Part shown: positions 34,801 through 46,149 of the stretch, one piece after another | How the letters are laid out: each line of letters starts with the position of its first letter | How positions within the stretch are numbered: the first letter of the stretch is position 1 | From: Vitis vinifera | Lineage: Eukaryota > Streptophyta > Magnoliopsida > Vitales > Vitaceae | DNA length: 64,000 bases | Assembly: GCF_030704535.1 (NCBI RefSeq) | Contig: NC_081807.1 | Location: 6,365,001-6,429,000, forward strand | Reading direction: 5' to 3' | Made by a program: the position numbers and the translations under genes | Notes under the pieces: generated by a model | The model's database searches: none | What the model saw: only the letters and a program-made list of their open reading frames with translations | Told to the model about the DNA's origin: nothing

Positions 34801-35534
34801 TTTTGTTACTTTATGTTGATGACATATTAATAGCTAACACAGATTTAGATGAAAACAAAAATTGAAGAAATCGTTGTCTAGTGAGTTTAAGATGAAAGAC
34901 TTGGGTATAGTAAAATAAATACTTGGGATAAAGATTAAAAGATACAAATAGACAACCACCTTACGTTATCTCAAGTTGAGTACATATATTCATAAGGCAT
35001 TATAAAGGTTCAACATGAGTGATGCTAAGACAATTAGAACACATCTAGCCAATTACTTTAGGTTGTCTAAGGAGCATTGTCCATAAACAAATGAAAAAAA
35101 GACTTCATGGCTAAGGTTTTATATGCCTCAACCATTGGAAGTTTGATGTATGTTATGGTGTGTATGAGACCAAACATTGCCTATGTGGTGGGAGCTGCGA
35201 ATAGATTTATGTCAAATCCAAACAAGCAACATTGGGAAGCAATGAAGCGGATACTTAGGTATTTGTAAGGTACTACAGAAAAGTGTCTATGGTTCATAAG
35301 AGATGAGTTGAAATTGGAATGATATGTGGATTTTGATTTGTTGGCAAGATAGATCGCAAAAGTAACACTATAAGGTATGTGTTCACTTTAGGTACTATAG
35401 ACATTAGTTGGATTTCTCAATTACAAAAGATTGTTGTTTTATCTACAATTGAAGCAGAATACATAACTAGGACAGAAGCTAGCAAATAGATGATTTGGTT
35501 GCAAAATTTGTTGAATGAAGATTAAACTCATAGT

Positions 35535-35775
35535 TGTTATATTTCCCTCCTATGATTTAAGGTCCCCTAAGAGAGTAAAAAAATAAAATAATGGATAGTC
35601 ATAATTAAGATGAGAATGAGAGTATTCACCATTGTAACTTTTTTATCCTTGTTTGATTAGTGGATTCTTAAGTGTTAATGTACTACATGATCATATTAAT
35701 CATCAGTCCATGTTAAAACCTTTTGTCATTTTCCCTTTTTCTTATTTATGCTAGTGTGTCTGATTGTATTAATAG
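35535..35775 (+). repeat. 3' LTR of the old copia element
   Basis: Aligns with 31639-31883 with many substitutions and small indels. Shared landmarks are TAAGAGAGTAAAA, TTGTTTGATTAGTGGATTC and TTAAGTGT. Confidence 0.65.
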
Positions 35776-35879
35776 CTAATAACCAAGGTTTTAAGGTAGA
35801 GCAAGTAAAAGGATGGGCTTGCTCTCAAACAAGGGGAAAAAATACAAATCAAATAGGAAGAGGCAGAGTATAAAAGAGA

Positions 35880-36370
35880 AGAAAGTAAATATTAAAGAAT
35901 AAAAAAAATATGGAAAAAGAATGTTATATAAATTATTTAACTTTTTTTTATTAAAAACAAAAAAGATAAAGAAGTGTTAAAAAACAATAGGAATTTTTAG
36001 TGAATAAATTATTTATTTGTATAAAAAAATAATAAAGAATAAAGAAATATGGAAAAAGAATATATGAAACATAATAGGAATTTTGAGTAAATAAACTATT
36101 TATTTTTTTACAAAAAAATATGGAAAATGTTGAAAAATAAAGCAATAGAAAAACAAGGTTTATTGAATAAATTATTTAAATCTTTATAAAAAATAATAAT
36201 ATATTATAGAAATAAAGACATAGAAGATTTAGAGAAATACGAAAATAAAAGAATAAGTAAACAAATAAATTATTTTAAAAACTTTGTAAAAAAAGTTATA
36301 TGCATTAAATAATAAAAAAATATGGAAAAAAATTGAGAATATGAGACATAATAAGAATTTTCAATACATG
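35880..36370. repeat. AT-rich minisatellite, also at 37660-37865 and 47220-47575
   Basis: Loose tandem units of roughly 120 bp containing AAATATGGAAAAA, AATAGGAATTTTTARTAAATAAATTATTTA and ATTATAGAAATAAAGA. Related blocks lie at 37660-37865 and 47220-47575. On both sides of the big Mutator-like element they precede a signal-peptide gene unit, which helps date that insertion. Confidence 0.65.
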
Positions 36371-37340
36371 AAAGGGTATTTTAGAGGGGAGGAAAAAAAG
36401 TGACACACATTTCCTCTCATCAAGGACAGGCTCTAAAATAGGCCCAATAGTACAAAGTTGGCTAAAGCCTAGCCCAAGTTATTGGGCCGATCCTAGGCAA
36501 GTCTAGTTAACCATACTAGGATCAAGATTGGGTTCATATTTCAAGCCCAAGCCTAACCCTTACACATAGATTGGATGAACTTAAGAATTCAATATTAGAA
36601 TTATTATTTGTTTCCATTATAATGTTTGGTAATAAAAAAAAATGAGAATGAAAATAAATAAATTAACAATAATACCCTTACACATAGTTTAAAATAATTT
36701 ATTTTATTTTATTTTATTTTTAAAAAAAAAATTTTGAGAATTTTTTTTGTTACTAAAGAATAACTAAAAAAAATAGTCTTATTATGGGATGAAGAGACAT
36801 CGAGAGGCTTGATGAATAAAATCCAAGAGTAAAATAATAATTTTAAACTATTTTATATTTTCTTATGAGATAAATGAATAAAAATACCACTTTTATGATG
36901 AATTGAAATCCCACTTATAAGTAGGATTTGATTTCTGTCGAAATAATTTTTTTTATTCCATTTCTATCTTTATAAAATTAATCTAAACATGAGAATGAGG
37001 GACGGAAAGAATGAGATGTCTATTTTCACTCCTCATTCCCATGTACCTAACACCCCTAATAGTATGAACCAAAAAGCATGGAAAAGAGTACAAAATCTTT
37101 GGGTATACAAATCAAGAAGCATGAAAAGGGGAAAAAAAAATGTAGAAATGCTATTGATGTATGAATTTGCATGATGACGGTGTACTTATTTATTTATTTA
37201 TTTATGAACTCCAATTAACATCTGATATATTCTTCAACCCTCACAAGCACTAAAGCAATCGTGAGTCTTCTTTATTAGCGGAGACCAAGTTGAAGATGCA
37301 CCACCATCAAAATGCTATGATAACTCTACTTCTAAACACC
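36371..37340. other. 3' side of signal-peptide gene 1
   Basis: 36420-36560 shares a CAAGCCCAAGCC-type segment with 47580-47630. From about 37070 to 37340 the DNA matches 48500-48880, which is the 3' untranslated region of gene 2 (words such as CACCATCAAAATGCTATGATAAC). No other gene seen. Confidence 0.6.
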
Positions 37341-37532
37341 TTAATGGCCCTCCCCACGATCACTTGGCCCGGAATGGGTTAGGTTGATGAAGATCTCGTT
37401 TATAGGTAAATAAGAAGGTTTGTCCTTAAGAGCTCTCAAACCATCAACATGCATGGCATAGGAGAGTAAGAGGAAGAAGATGATGACATAAATGGTATTG
37501 AAAGCGAAAATGAGATAATGACAGTTCTTCAT
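37341..37532 (-). CDS. PIP/PIPL-type secreted signal peptide precursor 1
   Basis: 63 aa from the ATG at 37530-37532, intronless. Residues 5-30 are a strongly hydrophobic signal peptide (IFAFNTIYVIIFFLLLSY), followed by a short variable pro-region and, at the very C-terminus, SGPSDRGEGH. This matches the SGPSxxGxGH motif of the PAMP-induced peptide (PIP/PIP-like) hormones, which are cut from such precursors in the apoplast and sensed by receptor-like kinases (RLK7 in Arabidopsis). I chose the inner ATG because it matches the start of gene 2. The longer frame from 37589 runs back into 5' untranslated sequence. Its homology with gene 2 stops at 37589, where an AT/GTAT microsatellite begins, so the original upstream promoter is not recognisable. 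Confidence 0.85.
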   Translation of the reverse strand: MKNCHYLIFAFNTIYVIIFFLLLSYAMHVDGLRALKDKPSYLPINEIFINLTHSGPSDRGEGH

Positions 37533-37587
37533 TGTAGTGGCCTCGTGTTTGATTAGGCTACTGGGCTTTGGTGGTTTGATGGTACGC

Positions 37588-37623
<36 letters not shown>

Positions 37624-37665
37624 GTATGTATATATTTATATCTATATCTATATATATAGAAATGT
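37588..37665. repeat. (AT)n-(GTAT)n microsatellite in the gene 1 promoter
   Basis: About twelve AT repeats, then five TATG/GTAT repeats and a TATC-rich tail. It lies 55-135 bp upstream of the ATG of signal-peptide gene 1, at the place where gene 2 has its TATA box. Confidence 0.95.
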
Positions 37666-39330
37666 TTTTTGTTTATAAAAATTATGGAAATAAAAGAATA
37701 AGGTAAGTAAAATAAATTATTTAATTTATATAAAAGAATAATATATGTTAAATAGTAAATAAATATGGAAAAAAAATGCTTCGGATATATTAAGAATTTT
37801 TAATAAATAAGTTATTAAAATTTTTATTAAATAAATTATTAAAATTTTTATTAAAAATAAGAATAATAATAGGGTTATTTGGTTAAATAGGTCAAAATAA
37901 CCCTCATATTTGCAAATATAACCCATCAGTTAAAAGACAAAACAAAATTGTTGATTAAGACAAAAATGCCCTTCTTTTTTTTTCTTTCCAACACTTACAA
38001 CTTCTCATTTTCTGCTTCATTTACACAACGACTTCTCATATTTTTCAAAAAATTTATCTCATCATTTTCTTTTACTCCATTATCTTCTTTTGGTGCACAA
38101 AACGGAAAGGCCATCTCCTCTTCTACTTCATTTACAGAACGAGACCTTATCTTTCATCATCTTCTTCTATTTCATTATCTTCATTTGATGCACAAAACGA
38201 AAATCTCATATTTCCTTCAAAAACCTTAGAAAATTTCTCGTTTATCCTCTCATTTTCTGTTTCATTCCGAATCCTTGAAAAAATTGTTATTTTATTTTTT
38301 TTCCAGTTATCTCATATTGTATCTTCAAGCGCGAAGGAAACAATGAGTTCATTGAAGAGTGATAAGAGAAAAAGATTAAAAAAAAGTGGAGAAAAAACAA
38401 AAATGCTAATTGTGAACAGAAGAAAAAGATGAAACATAAGAAAATGAAGCAAAGAAAAGCGAAACTATTGAGCAAAAATCCAAATTACCAATAGAATAGG
38501 CAAGTGATTCTGCTAAATCGGTGAGTGTAATCTTCACATTTGATAAATTATTGAAATTTTTAGAGATGTTATACAATAATATTTGAGTATGGTTAAGTTT
38601 ATTAGTTAAATGTTTTTAAAAATTTAGGATTTATTGAATTGTATTCAAAGTATAAAATTGTTATATTTATATTTTTTTTTTAGTTCTCCATTGTTATCAG
38701 TTATGTATTTTGAGTGAATAAATTTAGGTTTGTTAGCTGATGTTTGAAAATGTTTGGGAACTATTATAGTGTGTTGAAAAATAATAAATTGCATATTAAT
38801 ATTGTTTTAGTTTTTTGTATTATTATCAATCATGTGTTTAGAGTGAACTAGATATATTCAATGTAATAGCATCTAATTAGGGATAAGTTTGCTGAGAATT
38901 TATGAAATTTTAGTGATTTTTGGAAATTTTAGGGGTATTATACAATGGTGTTTGAGTAAGTCTATGTTCTTTACTTGATACTTTTAAAATTTTGGGAACT
39001 ATTGAATTGATTTCAAAATAACATATGGTATATTTATAATTTTTATAGTTATATATTGTTGTCAATTATGTATGTAGAGTGAATAAAAAATATATAATGA
39101 TTTCATGCAATGACATGTGATTAAGGATAAGTTTTTAAAGAATTTATGAAATTTTAGGATTTTTGAACTTTTTAGGGATGTTATGTAATGACATTTGAGT
39201 AGTGTTAAATTTGTTAGTTAATAATGTTTTTAAAATTTTGGGAACTATTGGAGTGTGTTAATCAATTATTGTATAATATTTATAATTTTGTATTAAATCT
39301 TTACTAACTTAATTTTATTTAATTTATAGA

Positions 39331-42300
39331 CTACTACTCCCTCAACATGTTTTAAAGTTAAAATACCTATAGAAGAGCACTTCCCATCAAAGGCTGCATG
39401 TCTATCACATCTGAGTGTAATAGAAAATATTAAAAAGAAACTCAATAAGGAACAATTGGAGAGGTTCAAGGATTTTTGCTTTGGACATTTTTTGCTTATG
39501 CTAGAACTTAAATTTTCAGCTCAAATTGTGCACCACAGGTTACTACGTCAATGTCTTATAAAGAAGGATGATGAAATGTGGTTTTTAGTAAATTCAAAGG
39601 GATTAAGATTTGGTGAAGATGAGTTTGGATTAATCACTGGTTTAAGTTTTGGTCTCATTCCTCAAAATAATGAAACATCAATGAGAATAAGGGATGTTTA
39701 CTTTAATAGTGAAAACAAAGTGTGTAATGATCATTTAGAGAAAGTTTTTCTTTCTTTTGGTGAAGTGAAAACAAAAAAAAAAAAAACGAAAAAAAAATGT
39801 TGATAATCTTAAAGATGAAGACATGGTGAAATTAGTCTTATTGTACTTTCTTGAGCATGTTCTACTTGGGAAAGAATAAAAAAATTTAATAGACATGCAA
39901 TGTGTTGGTCTTGTTGATTCTTTGGAAGTTTTTAATAAGTATCCATGGGGTATGATTTGTTATGAAAGAACAATTTCTGGGCTGCAACGAGCCTTGGAGA
40001 ACCGGGTGTCAAAATACCAAGGTAAAAAACAACAAAATGGTAATATAGCACATGAGGCATATAGTCTAGTTGGATTTCCATATGTCTTCCAAGTTTGGGT
40101 GTATGTTATCAAAATGATATATGCTAATCATGTTGCTAAGAGTTGCCAACAGATTTTAAATTGGAGTGTTACTTCCACATCGAGGTTCACCGAGCTCCAA
40201 CAAATCTTTTTGGACTCCAATGTAAGTAATTTTTTTACCATATATTTTGATAGTGTTGTCACTTAAATATTTGTATATGTCTATGTTTGTTAATTAAATT
40301 ACTTAACTTGAATTCAATAGTTATCTTTGTGTTCGCTGCTTAAACCTACTTCAGAGGAATGTCAACAAGATTATTACAAGTATGTGAATAAGTTAAGGTC
40401 AATGAATGGTGTTCCTCCAGAAATTTTAAGCCAACCAACAACCCTAGAACATGATACTATGGGTGACCTAAAAGATGAAGATCACCCGGTTGAAGCTAAT
40501 GCATATGCTGTTGCTACTGCTGCTACAATGGAAAACAAGAAGAAAAATAATTATTCTATCACACCTTCAATTAAGGTAAATCCACTATCATACATTCATC
40601 TGTAAATATCATTTTTAATGTTTCAATTGTACTAAAAATTTCAAACAAAAATTCAAATTGAAAACTTAACCTCGGTTAAGTTAATCGTCAATAAAACTTA
40701 ACCATAGTCAAGTGAAGGTTACTTTGATAAACATAATATAACTATCATAAGTACACATCAATTTTTTTAAGTTATGACTATAATTTTGGTGTACAATGAT
40801 GTATGATGAATTAAAGTTTCATTTGTTTATAACAAGTGGAAAATCTATGGATAGAGTTCATGAAGCATATAGAAAAGTCTGAATCAAATTTCAATTATTT
40901 GAAGAAAGAACTGAAGGAAGTGAACAGAAAGATTGACAACTTAAGACAACTTTTATTGGATGTTAGTGATATATTTATTGAATTTTATATTTTATTCAAT
41001 CAAATTATGTATTTTATTTCTATATTTATGCTATCTTATTGTATGGTGCATATATCTTTTTAGGTGAAAGGGCAAAATCAGTCATGTGCTACAGATAATA
41101 CAACATTTTCAAAATCTAGTACAAAAGGACAAAAATATTGGTATCGATTTTAATTCATTGGATAACAAGTTTGAGAGTGTGATGGAAGATAAGGAGGATG
41201 AGAACCATGACCATATAGATGTGAAGACCAATACAAAAGAAATACCATATATTGTAGTTGTAGAAAAACACATAATAGGGATGAAGAAAGATGATGATGT
41301 GATTTTTTATCCAATTATTGATATTGCCAAATTATTTGATACCCCTACCATATCAGGCAACTTTTCGGTTTATGTATTTCCAAAGCAATTGTCCCCCACT
41401 ATATTTAAGCGAAGACGTGAGTTGAAAAAGTCCTATTTTTTGCAGTCTCCTTTCACAAACTCTACAAAGAGAATGAAAATTAGAAAGGAACGGAAAACAA
41501 CATCTAAATTTAATCATTTGCAATCTATTTCTGAGGAAGCGAGAGAAGCCTTTCATAAGTGGTTGAGTCTTCAACAAGGGTAATTATCTTTACTTTAAAC
41601 TTGTAATAGTTTTTTTTTGGCAACTTCTTTGCTTGGCCATGGTTTTTTTATATATTATTACTATAAGGTTTAAGGTTGATATTGATTACTTGCATGCGGA
41701 CAAAGAATGGTTTGAGTCACTAGTTCAACATGGTTCATGGCTCAAAGATACGGTTTGTAAATATTCTTATTGTGTTTGCTTTTACTTATTAGCATATTGT
41801 TATTATAATGAAATAGTATAACTAATTTTTTTTTTTTTTTTTTTTGTATATGTTGTCTAGCATATTGATGTTGCTTTCTACTTTTTCCGCAAGCAGATAA
41901 TAGAAAAGCCCCATGCATTTTCTCAAAATTTTACCACTACAAATACAATGTTTTGGGTATATATAGTTTCTTTTTACTATTGACCCTCATAATACTAGTT
42001 AAATTATGGTAGTTTAACTATTCTTTTTTACCTTTTCTTATATAGAAAAATGTGAAAGCAAGGTCGGAGAAGCATGCTAAAAAGTGGAATCAAACAGATG
42101 ATATTCTTGTTGACTGTGTTAATGGGCTTCACCTAATTCCTTCCATGAAATGGTCTGAGGTGGGCATCATTTATGTCCCTATTAATGTTCGAAGTATGCA
42201 TTCGGTAGTGGGAGTAGTTCACCTTGCTCAAAGGAGAATATTTGTGTATGACTCATTGATAGGCATTAATAGTGATAATCAACCGAATGGTGTCATAATA

Positions 42301-42675
42301 CCTTTAGCTAAAGTGTTACCGCGTGTTTTGCATGCTACATCATATTATGGGAAAAGCAGTGATCCTAAGAGTGAAAAACAGTGGGACATTGAACGGTTGC
42401 ATGATGTTCCTCAACAAGAGTATGAGTAAGTAAACAAATATCCAAACTTCATCTTATCATTTCACCTTTATGCCTTATACAGTAAAAAAATTTTAGTCAT
42501 CTTAATTTGTATTACTTGTGTTTCATGCAGTGGTAATTGTGAGATGTTCTTGATTAAATATGCAGAATACTTAATGCATGATCATCCATTCAGCTCACTG
42601 ATCGATGCCCGCATTGATTGGTTTAGAGAGAAAATGACAATTGAATTGTTCTACTTCAAAATTTTACCCATGTAG
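39331..42675 (+). pseudogene. DUF1985 / ULP1-like C48 protease gene of the MULE, decaying
   Basis: ULP-like proteins in such transposons derive from SUMO proteases. Their role in transposition is unknown. The N-terminal region (39331-40221) matches DUF1985: LKFSAQIVHHRLLRQCL, LRFGEDEFGLITGLSFG, NKYPWGMICYERTI, LVGFPYVFQVWVY. It is broken by a frameshift in an A tract (39772-39797) and a TAA near 39867. Exons with usable borders follow: 40321-40575, 41064-41579, about 41675-41754, 41861-41957, 42047-42425 and 42531-42675. The last two hold the protease core: His in MHSVVGVVHL, Asp in IFVYDSL, Gln in VPQQ and Cys in DGNCEMF. All triad residues stand, but the usual W after His and G after Cys are replaced by S and E. 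Exon borders are my inference. Confidence 0.8.
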
Positions 42676-42789
42676 TGGGTTTCATTTTGATTATGTAATA
42701 AGTTTATATGTTTTCGAGTGTTGACTTTTATTTTGGATCAATTTGACTTGATGCTCAAAGTTACAATTTTTGTAATGTAACTATAACTG

Positions 42790-43555
42790 TCAACTTAACT
42801 ATAGTTAAGTTATTTGTTAATGCAACTCAACAATTGTTAAGTTCAGGTGAATATTGTGAGTGTGAATTTAACCATAATTAAGTTCTTTATTAATACAACT
42901 CAACCATTGTTAAGTTCAGGTGAAAATTCTAATCGTGAACTTAACTGTAGTTAAGTTCTTTGTTAATGCAACTCAACTACTGTTAATCTTAGGTAAAATT
43001 TCTGACTATGAATTTAACTGTGGTTAAGTTCTTTGTTAATGCAACTCAACTATTGTTAGGTTCAGGTGAAATTTCTGAATGTGAACTTAACTGTAGTTAA
43101 GTTTTTTGTTAATGGAACTCAACTACTGTTAAGTTTAGGTGAAATTTCTGACTGTGAACTTAATTGTGGTTACGTTCTTTGTTAATACAACTCAACTGCT
43201 GTTAAGTTCAGATGAAAATTCTGATTGTGAACTTATCCACAGTTAAGTTCTTTGTTAATGCAACTCAACTACTGTTAAGTTTAGGTGAAAAAATTAACAT
43301 AGAACTTAACCACAATTAAGTTTTTTATTAATGCAATTCAACCATTGTTAAGTTCAGGTGAAATATATGACTGTGAATGTGGTTAAGTTCTTTGTTAATT
43401 CAACTCAACCATTGTTAAGTTCAGATGAAAATTCTGACTATGAACTTAACTATGGTTAAGTTTTTTGTTAATTCAACTCAACCATAGTTAAGTTCTCTGT
43501 TAATGAAATGATCATCAACTTAACCATAGTTAAACTTAACCAAGTAATTTATATG
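42790..43555. repeat. 73-bp tandem array with internal palindromes
   Basis: About ten units with a period of 73 bp (successive starts near 42867, 42940, 43013, 43086). Each contains a palindrome of the type CTTAACTATAGTTAAG, followed by TTCTTTGTTAATGCAACTCAAC, a second half-palindrome TGTTAAGTTCAGGTGAA and a variable tail CTGACTGTGAA. Single related motifs also occur at 40660-40720 inside the ULP gene. It occupies the space between the 3' ends of the two convergent transposon genes. Confidence 0.9.
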
Positions 43556-43723
43556 ATAAAACAAAAACATTAACTTAAAATTTCAATCCATCATTCAAAA
43601 AAATTGCTTTAAGCATATATAAAAAAAATAGGTTCACAAATTCCTTCATGGCCTTATACAAAAAAAAAAAAAGTGTAGATACATAGTAAATCATCTCCAA
43701 AAAAAAATTCGGTGGTAAAATTA

Positions 43724-46096
43724 TTAAAGTGATTGATGAACTAGTTGTAAGGAGAATTCTTGGATGTTGATATTGTTTTCAACAATATTGACACAACTAT
43801 GTTCATCTCTAGGATGTAATGGGATTGGTCGTTTACATGTTTTTCTATTATTCCCATAATCACCACATCTACCACAGCATTGTGCGCGCTTAACCTCTCC
43901 ACCTGAACGAATTCTCTCTTTTCTTGGTCTTCCTGCTAGTCGCTGACTTTTTGGTGGTAGCACAACTCTACAACGAATGTCTTCTAGAATGACCCAATCT
44001 TTGTTATTTCCAATAGGATATATAGATTTTGAGTATGAAGATATAAATGAGTTCTTCAAATAGTATTGAGAGCATAGAGTATAGTATGACATGTTTCCAT
44101 ATCTACATGCAGCAATAGCATGTGCACATGGAATATGGTCAAGATCAAACATCTTACATGTGCATGAACGGGTTTGAAAATTAACTTGATTACTTACCCC
44201 AACATATTTGACATTGAACTCCCAAGAGTTGATAGGCTTAACCTCATAACCTGATGACTTATTAAACCTTAAGCGCAACTCCATGTCAGCCCATGTAGTA
44301 AGCTCAGTTTTCATTAACAATGCTTATTGTTGGCGATTTGAAAACCATCTCTGAAGTAAGTTTCTCAACTCTTCAACCATTCGCACAACTGGAAGATCTC
44401 TTGCATCTTTTAGTACAACATTCATGCACTCAACGATCCATGTAGTCATGATATTATATCTTTTTCCATTATTGTGTGATCGAGCCCATCATTCTACTCC
44501 TACATCCACTAAATATTTGGCTACTCTTGGAGAAATAATCTCTAATTGATCAAATATAGTATCAAAATTTGACATTCGATATGCATGGGCAACATCATGA
44601 AACAACTTATGTACAACAACATTCTTGAACTTTGTTTTCAAGTTTTCCCCTAAATGATAAGTGCATACGCCATGGCTTACATGAGGAAACAACTTTTGTA
44701 CTGCTTTTTCAATGCTACCATGACGATCTGAAACCACCACTAAATCATCTACATGTCCAATCACATCATATAATTTTGTAAGAAACCACTCCTAAGAAGC
44801 ATCATTTTCTGAATCACCAATTCCGAAAGCCAATGGGTAGATTTGATTGTTACCATCTTTGCTTGCTGCAACAAACAAAATCCCTAAATATTTTGACTTC
44901 AACAATGTTCCATCAACTGCAATTACTGGCCTTATTGATGAACGAAACCTAGAAATACATGCATCAAATGCCATAAATAGATACTTGAATTGATTGTCAA
45001 CTTCAGTAACAATATCAATTATTGTCCCAGGATTCTTTTGCTCTAGCATATAACAATAAGATGGTAAAGCACCATAAGACTCTTCAGGTGATCCCCTAAT
45101 GGAGTTAAGGGCAAATTCTCTTACTCTCCATGCCTTATCATAACTAATTTGAACACCGTACTTATTTTGAATACCTCCTATAATGTCTTTGGGACGGTAT
45201 TGACGACCAACTTGATAAGTTTGTCTCATGCTTTCACCAACAAACCAACTATTTGCATGACGATTATCCCAAGACATCATGTCCAACCTACAAGTGTGTG
45301 TAGGATGGTATTTCATTACTTGAAAGAAATTAGAACTTCCCAACTTAGCTGCACGAAATCGCCATTTGCATTCATTATCAACACATTGAAGCACTAATAA
45401 CTTGGTAGTAGATTTTATCGTTTTAAACTCAAACTTCTCTTTCAAGGCAATAATGTACAATTTCTTCTGCAGTTCTTTCTTACTAGAATAAATTTGCTTC
45501 TCTTCAATATGATCATCATTAGTGCCACAATCACTAGTACCTATCCAACTCATGTCTTGGTCATTATTGCTTACTTCCTCAATCATGGTTAGAGCATCAT
45601 GCATGAGACCATATTTTATATTCATGATGCTATGAATTTCCATTATTTGAGTTGCTTTGTTGCTTGAATCCCTATTTTCAATCACTTGGACATTGCTGGT
45701 CAGGTTGGTATCCAACACATGATATTTATTATCAATAGCATACCCATTCATGTTCCATTCAACAACATTAGATCTCTCAAGTGGCTCATATTTGAATTTT
45801 GGTATGCTTTCATCACCAATGACATTAAGAGATTCTATTGATCCATCATTTACATGTCCATTTCTATGCATAAACATTGACTTTGCATTATTTTCAAATC
45901 TTCTATCCATAGTGATGCATAATGGAGTTGGTAACTTGTTAGTGCAATTTAAACGAATGAAAAAATTAACATCTCCATCATCTCATAGTTGAATTGGTGA
46001 TGTCGATATGTTACCACTGAATGCATACTTCATTGAAATTAAACATTCAATTGGATCTAGTTGAAGAATGCGATACACAACTCTCATTAATTCATG
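43724..46096 (-). pseudogene. MULE transposase (MuDR type), four in-frame stops
   Basis: From right to left: an N-terminal transposon-specific region (DPIECLISMKYAF..SPIQL), the MuDR DNA-binding region (ELQKKLYIIALKEKFEFK, CKWRFRAAK), and the MULE transposase domain with first Asp in AVDGTLLKSKYLG, second Asp in VVSDRHGSIEKAV and Glu in WIVECMN. Then come the SWIM zinc finger (CTCKMFDLDHIPCAHAI) and a CCHC-like knuckle (CGRCGDYGNNRKTC) whose His reads Asn. Stops interrupt the frame at 45983-45985, 44792-44794, 44489-44491 and near 44330. Otherwise the frame is preserved over more than 700 codons, so decay is recent. The N-terminus runs into an AT repeat at 46093-46130. The gene is convergent with the ULP gene. 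Confidence 0.92.
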
Positions 46097-46131
46097 ATAT
46101 GATATGATATATATATATATATATATATATA
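46093..46131. repeat. (AT)n microsatellite at the transposase 5' end
   Basis: ATATGATATG followed by about fifteen AT repeats, between the transposase start region and the 165-bp array. Confidence 0.9.
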
Positions 46132-46149
46132 CATTTTTCACAAAAAAAA

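Larger units (their letters stand above)
31639..35775 (+). mobile_element. Old Ty1/copia element, heavily mutated
   Basis: LTR-like ends at about 31639-31883 and 35535-35775 share AAGAGAGTAAA, GATTAGTRGATTCTTAAGTG and other words but are clearly diverged, so the insertion is old. TGGTATTAGAG directly after the 5' LTR is a changed methionine-tRNA primer site. The internal region shows gag (near 31960-32700), a decayed knuckle (GKLGHYQNECK), a protease-like LWVLDTRESFHATS in which the DSG active site reads DTR, integrase (LIDDHSRKV near 33400), reverse transcriptase (KWMYGVKEEHDGFKRYKARLV near 34420, YVDDILIA near 34815) and RNase H (to about 35520). Stops and frameshifts are spread throughout, so no protein can be made. 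Confidence 0.85.

Noticed and set aside
42790..43555. CRISPR or centromeric satellite
   Set aside because: Direct 73-bp tandem repeats without spacers, only about ten units, located between two transposon genes.
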